A DNA stretch of 64,000 bases from Bosea sp. 685 (lineage in GTDB: Bacteria; Pseudomonadota; Alphaproteobacteria; Rhizobiales; Beijerinckiaceae), in the NCBI RefSeq assembly GCF_031884435.1, contig NZ_CP134779.1:2232001-2296000 (forward strand). The letters run 5' to 3'. Under the pieces are notes generated by a model. That model did not search any database, had not been told where the DNA came from, and worked only from the letters and a program-made list of their open reading frames with translations. Positions 57,958-64,000 of this stretch are shown here, one piece after another (the first letter of the stretch is position 1; every line of letters begins with the position of its first letter). The translations under genes and the position numbers were made by a program.

Positions 57958-59154
57958 ATGGCTCACGACGTCGCGGCAGGCCCGGCCAAAGGCAAGCTCG
58001 TCATCCGCAATCTCGGCCTGGTGCTCTCGGGCGATCTCAACCAGCCGATCCTCGACGCCGATACGATCATCGCGGCCGATGGCCGCATCACGGCCATCGG
58101 CCGGGCTGCCGATCTCGATTGCGAGCGCGCCGACAGCATCATCGATGCGCAGGGATCGCCCGTTGCGCCCGGGCTGATCGACAGCCATTGCCACCCGGTC
58201 TTCGGCGACTGGACGCCGCGGCAGGGGCAAATGGGCTGGATCGATTCCTGCGTCAATGGCGGCGTCACCACCTTCGTTTCCGCAGGCGAAGTGCATCTGC
58301 CCGGCCGGCCGAAGGATCCCATCGGCGTCAAGGCACTCGCCATCACGGCGCAACGTACCTTCGCGAATTTCCGGCCGACCGGGGCGAAGATTCACGCCGG
58401 CGCGCCGATTGCCGAGACCAGCATGGTCGAGGAGGATTATGCCGAGATGGCCCGCGCCGGGGTCAAGATGATCGGCGAGATCGGGCTCGGCACCGTCAAC
58501 ACCGGGCCTGAGGCGAAGAAACATGTCGATTGGGCGCGCAAATACGGAATGGAGACGATCATCCATACCGGCGGGCCCTCGATCGCCGGTTCGAGCCTGA
58601 TCAGCGAGGATATCGTGCTGGAGGCCCAGCCCGATGTGATCAGTCACATCAATGGCGGCCATACCTCGATCCGCTTTTCCGGCATCTGCAGGCTCTGCGA
58701 GCAGGCGAGGGGCGCAATCGAGATCGTCCATAACGGCAATGAGCGCGCCGCGCTCGAAGCCATCAAGACCGCCACCGAACTCAACCTGACCTACAAGGTC
58801 ATCCTCGGCACGGACGCACCGGCGGGTTCCGGCGTGCAGCCGCTCGGTATCCTCAGGATGATCGCCTTCCTGTCGAGCCTCGGCGACGTGCCGCCCGAGG
58901 TCGCCTTCTGCATGGCGACCGGCAACACGGCGCGGGTGCGCAAGCTCGATGCCGGCTTCATCGCGGTCGGGATGCCGGCCGATCTCGTCTTTCTCGACAA
59001 GCCGCAGCACTCGGCCGGAAAGCATCTGCTCGACGCCGTCTCGCTCGGCGACATTCCAGGCATCGGCATGGTGGTGATCGACGGCATCATCCGCACCGGC
59101 CGCTCGCGCAACACGCCGCCATCACACACCGCGCCCGTTCTGGTCGGGCATTGA
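57958..59154 (+). CDS. Enamidase-like amidohydrolase
   Basis: 398 residues of the amidohydrolase superfamily. Metal residues are visible: His77 and His79 (DSHCHP), Glu174 (GEIGLGT), His203 (IIHTGG), His230 (ISHINGG) and Asp286 (LGTDAPAG). The overall pattern, including HLPGRPKDPIGVKALAIT and ending SRNTPP, strongly resembles E. barkeri enamidase. That enzyme opens 1,4,5,6-tetrahydro-6-oxonicotinate to 2-formylglutarate plus ammonia. GGAGGA lies just before ATG 57958. First of a three-gene rightward operon. Confidence 0.87.
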   Translation: MAHDVAAGPAKGKLVIRNLGLVLSGDLNQPILDADTIIAADGRITAIGRAADLDCERADSIIDAQGSPVAPGLIDSHCHPVFGDWTPRQGQMGWIDSCVNGGVTTFVSAGEVHLPGRPKDPIGVKALAITAQRTFANFRPTGAKIHAGAPIAETSMVEEDYAEMARAGVKMIGEIGLGTVNTGPEAKKHVDWARKYGMETIIHTGGPSIAGSSLISEDIVLEAQPDVISHINGGHTSIRFSGICRLCEQARGAIEIVHNGNERAALEAIKTATELNLTYKVILGTDAPAGSGVQPLGILRMIAFLSSLGDVPPEVAFCMATGNTARVRKLDAGFIAVGMPADLVFLDKPQHSAGKHLLDAVSLGDIPGIGMVVIDGIIRTGRSRNTPPSHTAPVLVGH

Positions 59155-59162
59155 GGCGCATC

Positions 59163-59750
59163 ATGACCGATCTCATCGATATCCGTCGGGTCCAGACCAG
59201 CGTGGAGGAGATCTTCCACGAGTTCGGCCCGCGCCCCGGCCGCACGGAGCGCATCGCTTGCGTCTGCGCCGTGCTGACCAATCCTTATGCCGGGCGCTAC
59301 GAGCCCGACATCCTGCCGATGATGGAGGCACTGAAGGCTGCCGGCCTCGACATGGCGACGCGTTGCCTCAACGCGCTCGGCGGCGATCCCGCGACCGTCG
59401 AGGGCTATGGCAAGGGCGCAATCGTCGGCTCCGCCGGGGAGCTGGAGCATGGCGCGCTCTGGCATGTGCCCGGCGGCTACGCCATGCGCGAAATTCTCGG
59501 CAATGCGAAAGCGATCGTGCCCTCGACCAAGAAGGTGGCGGGGCCGGGCGCGCGCATCGACATTCCCGTCACCCATATCAACGCGTCTTATGTCCGCAGC
59601 CATTTCGGCGCGGTCGAGATCGGCGTTCCCGGCTCGCCGCAAGCGGACGAACTGGTCTTCATCCTGGTGATGACGACGGGCGCGCGCATCCATGAGCGCG
59701 TCGGCGGCCTGCGCGCCGATCAGATCAGCGTTGGCGACGGGCAGCGCTAG
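59163..59750 (+). CDS. PF06684 (DUF1185, amino acid synthesis family) protein, copy 1
   Basis: 195 residues. Family-conserved blocks are LTNPYAGRYEPDI, GYGKGAIVGSAGELEHGA, IVPSTKKVAGPGARIDIPV and THINASYVRSHFGAVEIGVP. Reported structures of the family show a chorismate-mutase-like fold; the biochemical function is not established to my knowledge. ATG 59163 has GAGG 8 nt upstream. It follows the enamidase gene by 8 bp. The adjacent second copy suggests a heteromer. A pathway role after ring opening is plausible. Confidence 0.88.
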   Translation: MTDLIDIRRVQTSVEEIFHEFGPRPGRTERIACVCAVLTNPYAGRYEPDILPMMEALKAAGLDMATRCLNALGGDPATVEGYGKGAIVGSAGELEHGALWHVPGGYAMREILGNAKAIVPSTKKVAGPGARIDIPVTHINASYVRSHFGAVEIGVPGSPQADELVFILVMTTGARIHERVGGLRADQISVGDGQR

Positions 59751-59783
59751 AGGCCCTGTCTTTTACCAAACCGAGGACGAGAC

Positions 59784-60368
59784 ATGCCCGCAGACATCCG
59801 CAAGATCTTGACGCAAGTCGATGAAATCCATATCGAAATGGGCAAGACGGTCAGCCCGCCGACGCGGCGCGCCGTGGCCTGCGCCGTGATCGCCAATCCC
59901 TTCGCCGGGCGCTATCAGGAAGACCTTTCGGAGCTGACCGAGATCGGCGTCGAGCTCGGCGATCTCCTGACCAAGCGCTGCCTTGCAGCACTGAACATCG
60001 CGCCCGATCAGGCCGAGAGTTTCGGCAAGGCGGCGATCGTCGGCGAGGGCGGCGAGCTGGAGCATGCAGCCGCCATCCTCCATCCTAAGCTCGGCACCCC
60101 GGTGCGTGCGGCACTCGGCAAGGGGCCGGCGCTGATCCCCTCGGCCAAGAAGCGCGGCGGGCTCGGCACGCCGATCGACGTGCCGCTCGGCCACAAGGAC
60201 GCAGCCTTCGTGCGCTCGCATTTCGATGCGGTCGAGGTCCGGATCACCGACGCGCCGCGCGCCGGCGAGATTTTGGTCGCGATCGCGATCACCGATTCCG
60301 GCCGCCCGCTGCCGCGCATCGGCGGCTTGCAGAAGCACGAGATCAAGGGCGAAGACGGGCTGCGCTGA
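59784..60368 (+). CDS. PF06684 (DUF1185, amino acid synthesis family) protein, copy 2
   Basis: 194 residues, paralogous to copy 1: IANPFAGRYQEDL, SFGKAAIVGEGGELEHAAA, LIPSAKKRGGLGTPIDVPL and DAAFVRSHFDAVEVRI. GAGGACGAGA precedes the ATG. The two copies keep the same invariant Lys, Glu-His and Arg-Ser-His residues, so both may be catalytic. Last gene of the enamidase operon, followed by a repeat and the convergent oxidoreductase gene. Confidence 0.88.
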   Translation: MPADIRKILTQVDEIHIEMGKTVSPPTRRAVACAVIANPFAGRYQEDLSELTEIGVELGDLLTKRCLAALNIAPDQAESFGKAAIVGEGGELEHAAAILHPKLGTPVRAALGKGPALIPSAKKRGGLGTPIDVPLGHKDAAFVRSHFDAVEVRITDAPRAGEILVAIAITDSGRPLPRIGGLQKHEIKGEDGLR

Positions 60369-60386
60369 GGGAAATCCACCCGCGCC

Positions 60387-60530
60387 GTCATTCCGGGCAA
60401 GCCGCGCAAGCGGCGCTGATTTGGAATTCATCGAAGAGCGTCATTCTCGGGCTTGCCCCGAGAATCTCATGACCACAGCGCTCTGGTTTTTGAGATGGTC
60501 GGGTCAAGCCCGACCATGACGCGCCTCGGA
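60387..60530. repeat. Composite intergenic repeat, right flank of catabolic cluster
   Basis: Begins GTCATTCCGGGCAAGCCGCG. Positions 60436-60524 match 50406-50494 in direct orientation with eight mismatches. It sits between convergent genes and contains the ATTCTCGGG/CCCGAGAAT hairpin. Confidence 0.85.
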
Positions 60531-60592
60531 TCCCGAGACGCCCTTCGGGCGCTCAGGATGACCTTGCGCATTTTGGAGCAAGCGGCGCGCCG

Positions 60593-61894
60593 TCAGGCCG
60601 CCGTGTTCTTCATCCCGCCATCGGTCAGCCGGTACCAGCTGATGATCGCCGAGACGTAGAGCTCGTTCAGCGCGTGCAGCGGCAGCGGCTTGATCGGCAC
60701 CACGGGGAAGGGCAGGCGGCTCTTGTCGCCGCTGGCGAGATACTCCGCCATCGCCTTGCCCATCGCGCTCTGCAGGCCGACGCCGCGGCCCATGCAGCCG
60801 ATATCGACCAGCAGCCCGGGCTCGGGCTCGTGGAGATGCGGCAGGAAATCGCGCGTCAGCGCGACCCGGCCGCACCAGCGATAGTCGAAGCCGATCCCCT
60901 TGGCCTGCGGATACATCTTGCCGATGACGCGTTCGAGATGGGCCCAGTCGGAGGCGTCCTTCGGTTCCCGGAAGGGGCCGCGGCCGCCCATCAGGAGGCG
61001 ATTGGTGTGGTCCTTGCGGAAGTAGAGCAGCAATTGCCGCGTATCCGAGGTGACCTGGCCCTCGGGCAGGATCGTGCCGGCGATGTTGTCCGAGAGCGGC
61101 TCGGTCGCGACGATGAAGGTGTTCGGCCGGATCACGGTCTGGCGCAGTTTTGGGATCAGGTCGCCGGTATAGCCATTGGTCGCGACGACGACGCGCGGCG
61201 CGGTGACGCTCCCGCCCTGGGCGGTGCGGACGACCCAGGTCTCGCCTTGGCGCTTCAGCGAGACGACGGGGCTCTTGCCATGGATCGTGGCGCCAGCCTT
61301 GAGCGCGGCCTTGGCTAAGCCGCGCGCATAGGCGAGTGGCTGCACGCCGCCGGCGCGCCGGTCGATCCAGCCGCCGAGATAGCGTTCCGTGCCGAGCAGG
61401 CGCGCGACGCTGTCGCTGTCGAGATACTCCGCATCGACACCGCGCGCCCGCCATTCACCGGCGCGGCGCTTCACCGTCTCGAGCATGGCTGGCGTATGCG
61501 CGCCCTGGATCCAGCCGGCGCGCTTATGCGGCACGTCCATGCCGTGCTTGGCGATCAGATCGAAGACGAGATCGGCGGTCGAGCCGACGAAGCGCGTCAG
61601 CGCCTCGCCCGCGACGGGGCCGAATTTCGCGGCGATCTCGCTGGGATCATATTTGATGCCGGGAATGACCTGCCCGCCATTGCGGCCCGAGCCGCCCCAG
61701 CCCGGCTCATGCGCCTCCAGTACGATGACGGAGACGCCGGCCTCGGCGAGATGGAGCGCGGTCGAGAGTCCGGCATAGCCGGCGCCGATCACGCAGACAT
61801 CGGCGCTGGCGTCAGAGGCGAGCGGCGGTGTCGGAGCGGCGGCGGGCGCCGTCGCATGCCAGAGCGAGGGAGCGAGCGGGAACGGTTCGGCCAT
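60593..61894 (-). CDS. FAD-dependent oxidoreductase (DadA/PuuB-like)
   Basis: 433 residues. N-terminal FAD dinucleotide motif VCVIGAGYAGLSTALHLAEA, then GGSGRNGGQVIPGIKY as in glutamylputrescine-oxidase-like proteins, and C-terminal GCMGRGVGLQSAMGKAMAEY. It probably oxidises an amine or amino acid at the membrane or with oxygen. AAGGAGG lies 5 nt before ATG 61894. It is on the same strand as, and downstream of, a polar amino-acid ABC transporter, so the transported compound may be its substrate. Confidence 0.9.
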   Translation of the reverse strand: MAEPFPLAPSLWHATAPAAAPTPPLASDASADVCVIGAGYAGLSTALHLAEAGVSVIVLEAHEPGWGGSGRNGGQVIPGIKYDPSEIAAKFGPVAGEALTRFVGSTADLVFDLIAKHGMDVPHKRAGWIQGAHTPAMLETVKRRAGEWRARGVDAEYLDSDSVARLLGTERYLGGWIDRRAGGVQPLAYARGLAKAALKAGATIHGKSPVVSLKRQGETWVVRTAQGGSVTAPRVVVATNGYTGDLIPKLRQTVIRPNTFIVATEPLSDNIAGTILPEGQVTSDTRQLLLYFRKDHTNRLLMGGRGPFREPKDASDWAHLERVIGKMYPQAKGIGFDYRWCGRVALTRDFLPHLHEPEPGLLVDIGCMGRGVGLQSAMGKAMAEYLASGDKSRLPFPVVPIKPLPLHALNELYVSAIISWYRLTDGGMKNTAA

Positions 61895-61927
61895 GACGGC
61901 CTCCTTGGGCGTTGAAAGCATGGCTCA

Positions 61928-61956
61928 TGCGAAAAACCGGTACCCACTTTTTCGCG
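61928..61956. repeat. Dispersed palindromic element, copy 3
   Basis: TGCGAAAAACCGGTACCCAC followed by TTTTTCGCG, two changes from copy 1. It sits between the ABC ATPase stop and the oxidoreductase start, flanked by GCATGG/CCATGC. Confidence 0.85.
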
Positions 61957-61963
61957 CCATGCT

Positions 61964-62707
61964 TCAGATCGGCTTGAGCACGCGCCGCAGGAAATCCTGG
62001 GTACGCGGGTGGCTCGGCGCGCCCAGCACATCGCGGGCAGGTCCCTGTTCGACGATGACGCCGCCGTCGAGGAAGAGCACGCGGTTGGCGACCTCGCGGG
62101 CGAAGCCCATCTCATGGGTGACGACGAGCATGGTCATGCCGTCCTCGGCCAGGCTCTTCATCACCTGCAGAACCTCGCCGACGAGTTCGGGATCGAGCGC
62201 CGAGGTCGGCTCGTCGAACAGGATCGCCTTGGGCTGCATGGCGAGTGCGCGCGCAATGGCGACACGCTGCATCTGGCCGCCCGAGAGCTGGCCGGGATAA
62301 GCGTCGACCTTGTCGGCGAGGCCGACGCGGGCGAGCAGGTCGCGGCCCCGCGCCATCGCCTGCGCCGGTGGCTCCTTTTTCACGAAGATCGGGCCCTCGA
62401 CCACGTTTTCCAGCGCCGTGCGATGCGGAAACAGGTTGAAGCGCTGGAACACCATCGCCATCGCGGTGCGGATGCCGATGATCGAGGGCTTGTCACGCTC
62501 GACGCGGGCGCCGTCGATGCTGATCGTACCGCCATCATAAGATTCGAGCCCGTTGATGCAGCGCAGGATGGTCGACTTGCCCGAGCCGGACGGGCCGATC
62601 AGGCAGACGACTTCGCCTTTGTCGACGCTGGCCGTGATGCCCTTGAGCACCGGGAAGGCGCCGAAGCTCTTGGTGACGCCAGCGATCTCGATCATCGGAG
62701 CGCTCAT
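61964..62707 (-). CDS. Polar amino-acid ABC transporter ATP-binding protein
   Basis: 247 residues of the GlnQ/HisP type. Walker [11 protein letters not shown]-loop [11 protein letters not shown], signature [15 protein letters not shown], Walker [14 protein letters not shown] and [14 protein letters not shown] 62707 overlaps the permease stop by 4 bp. The upstream open frame to 63220 is an artefact of GC bias over the permease. Confidence 0.95.
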   Translation of the reverse strand: MSAPMIEIAGVTKSFGAFPVLKGITASVDKGEVVCLIGPSGSGKSTILRCINGLESYDGGTISIDGARVERDKPSIIGIRTAMAMVFQRFNLFPHRTALENVVEGPIFVKKEPPAQAMARGRDLLARVGLADKVDAYPGQLSGGQMQRVAIARALAMQPKAILFDEPTSALDPELVGEVLQVMKSLAEDGMTMLVVTHEMGFAREVANRVLFLDGGVIVEQGPARDVLGAPSHPRTQDFLRRVLKPI

Positions 62708-63366
62708 CGCCTCGTCCCCTTGCCGAAGCGTCGTTCGAGCCAGCTGACGAAGCCCATCAGAGGCAGGCACATCGCCAGATAGAGCAGGGCGACGAGCGAA
62801 TAGACGGTCATGTTCTTGAAGGTCGAGGAGGCGATCAAAGTGCCCTGCAAGGTCAGTTCGGCGACCGTGATGGTCGAGGCTTGCGAGGAATCCTTCAGCA
62901 TCATCACCATGATGTTGCCGTAGGGCGGCAGGACGAGCCGGATCGCTTGCGGCAGGATCACGCGGCGCATGGTCAGGCTCCAGCCCATGCCAATCGATTG
63001 CGCCGCCTCGACCTGGCCATGGTCGATAGCCTCGATGCCGGCGCGGAAATTCTCGGACTGATAGGCCGAGTACGCGATGCCGAGGCCGATGATCGCGGCC
63101 TGCAAGGCCGAGAGCGCGATGCCGAATTCGGGCAGGACGAAGTAGATGTAGAAGAGCTGCACCAGGATGGGGATGCCGCGCAGGGTGTTGACGATCACCT
63201 TCGCGATGGTCCCGAGCCAACCGATGCCTGACACCCGCATCAAGGCCCAGACGAGGCCGAGCACCGTCGAGAGCGCAAGCGAACCCAGCGCCACGATCAG
63301 CGTGAACTTCACGCCCTGGAGCAGGAGAGGCAGGAACTGGGTGGCGTCGCGCAGGAAGGTCTGCAT
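62704..63366 (-). CDS. Polar amino-acid ABC transporter permease
   Basis: 220 residues of the HisM/GlnP family with about five transmembrane helices. The EAA loop is [39 protein letters not shown] is typical near the second helix. It couples to the ATPase gene by ATGA. With the substrate-binding gene 218 bp upstream it makes a complete uptake system; a single permease would work as a homodimer. Confidence 0.95.
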   Translation of the reverse strand: MQTFLRDATQFLPLLLQGVKFTLIVALGSLALSTVLGLVWALMRVSGIGWLGTIAKVIVNTLRGIPILVQLFYIYFVLPEFGIALSALQAAIIGLGIAYSAYQSENFRAGIEAIDHGQVEAAQSIGMGWSLTMRRVILPQAIRLVLPPYGNIMVMMLKDSSQASTITVAELTLQGTLIASSTFKNMTVYSLVALLYLAMCLPLMGFVSWLERRFGKGTRR

Positions 63367-63418
63367 AGGGGTTCTGATTGTCGGAGGAATTGGTCAGGAC
63401 GACGTTTGGAACCTCAGC

Positions 63419-63557
63419 GCGTCATCCCGGACAAGCCGCGAAGCGGCGCTGATCCGGGATCCATGCCTGAACCGTCCGGCATGGCTCCCGGATCTCCGCT
63501 GAGTTTATCCTTGGGCCGATCGAAGATCGGACCCGAGGGCTGCGTCCGGGATGACGG
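63419..63557. repeat. GTCATCCCGGACAAGC-type repeat inside ABC operon
   Basis: GTCATCCCGGACAAGCCGCG, then GATCCGGGATCCATGCCTGA, and inverted CGTCCGGGATGACGGCG at the far end. It is the same family as 45628-45775 and likewise sits between binding-protein and permease genes. Confidence 0.85.
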
Positions 63558-63584
63558 CGCGTGGAGGCTATCGTCGATGCTCGT

Positions 63585-64000
63585 TCAGGCCAGGCCCCAT
63601 TTCGCCAAAATCTTGTCGACGGTGCCGTCGGCCTTGAGCTTGGCGAGGCCGGTATTGATCTTCTTGAGCAGTTCGCCGTCGCTTTTGCGCACGCCGATGC
63701 CAACCGAGCCGGAGATCACCGGCTTGTAGGATTTGACGATGCGGACTTTCGGGAACTGCCCCTGCGACAGGTTGTAGGCGATGATTGGCAGGTCGAAGAC
63801 GGCGGCCTGGACGCGCGCCGCGTTCACGTCGGCGAGGATGTCGGGCAGGGTCTTGTAGAGCTTGACCTCGGAGAACAGGCCGGATTTCTGCAGCACATCG
63901 ACATAAGCCGTGCCGATCTGCACGCCGATCGTGACGCCCTTCAAATCCTCGAGGGTGACGTAGTCCTTGGTGTCGGTGGCCGGTACGATCAGGCCTTCGC
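63585..64000 (-). CDS. Polar amino-acid ABC substrate-binding protein, 5' part outside window
   Basis: The frame is open to the right edge; about 138 C-terminal residues are seen. It has the SBP_bac_3 second-lobe pattern: LEDLKGVTIGVQIGTAYVDV, ARVQAAVFDLPIIAYNL, GSVGIGVRKSDGELLKKINT and the terminal DKILAKWGL. It delivers a polar amino acid or related compound to the downstream permease and ATPase. Confidence 0.94.
   Translation of the reverse strand, partial: EGLIVPATDTKDYVTLEDLKGVTIGVQIGTAYVDVLQKSGLFSEVKLYKTLPDILADVNAARVQAAVFDLPIIAYNLSQGQFPKVRIVKSYKPVISGSVGIGVRKSDGELLKKINTGLAKLKADGTVDKILAKWGLA

Overview
The window is high-GC alphaproteobacterial chromosome. Gene families, 4-bp ATGA/GTGA operon overlaps and several families of short dispersed palindromes typical of Hyphomicrobiales (Rhizobiales) suggest a Bosea- or Methylobacterium-like organism; the genus is inference. 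No phage or insertion sequence was seen.

1-22 kb is mostly core and regulatory: a partial RND-pump periplasmic adaptor, a MAPEG protein, guaB, an MFS exporter, a divergent PPOX/MocR pair, a higBA toxin-antitoxin locus whose toxin is frameshifted by an 8-bp tandem duplication, a phosphotransferase with an altered catalytic loop, rlmE, a Ppx/GppA phosphatase, glpK, a Crp-like regulator, an orphan tonB, an EamA transporter coupled to alaX, an AraC regulator and aidB.

20.5-40.6 kb is a surface cluster. A GT4 glycosyltransferase and an LdtR-like MarR regulator diverge from a type I secretion ATPase and membrane-fusion protein. These are followed by a small protein made almost entirely of RTX nonapeptides, then a tightly overlapping run of glycosyltransferases, a methyltransferase, a tail-anchored coiled-coil protein, a degenerate GT2, two pyruvyltransferase-family proteins, a secreted beta-propeller-like protein and a GSCFA protein. 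No Wzx/Wzy/Wzm/Wzt or other lipid-carrier export gene is present.

40.6-44 kb holds vapBC, tRNA-Gln(CTG), a strong candidate for a minus-strand anti-Shine-Dalgarno small RNA, and an MsbA-like ABC exporter.

44-64 kb appears to be a catabolic region for an N-heterocyclic acid, best matching a nicotinate-type reductive route. It has a LivK-LivHM-LivG-LivF importer, a three-domain molybdenum hydroxylase (Fe-S/Mo fusion plus FAD subunit), a 6-hydroxynicotinate-reductase-like protein, an ApbE-like UPF0280 protein, a [2Fe-2S] ferredoxin with its TrxR-like NADP reductase, a MarR regulator, an enamidase-like amidohydrolase and two tandem PF06684 (DUF1185) proteins. A FAD-dependent amine or amino-acid oxidase and a polar amino-acid ABC transporter follow. 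Related operator-like sequences occur before the ferredoxin-reductase operon, the enamidase operon and the Liv operon, suggesting one regulon.
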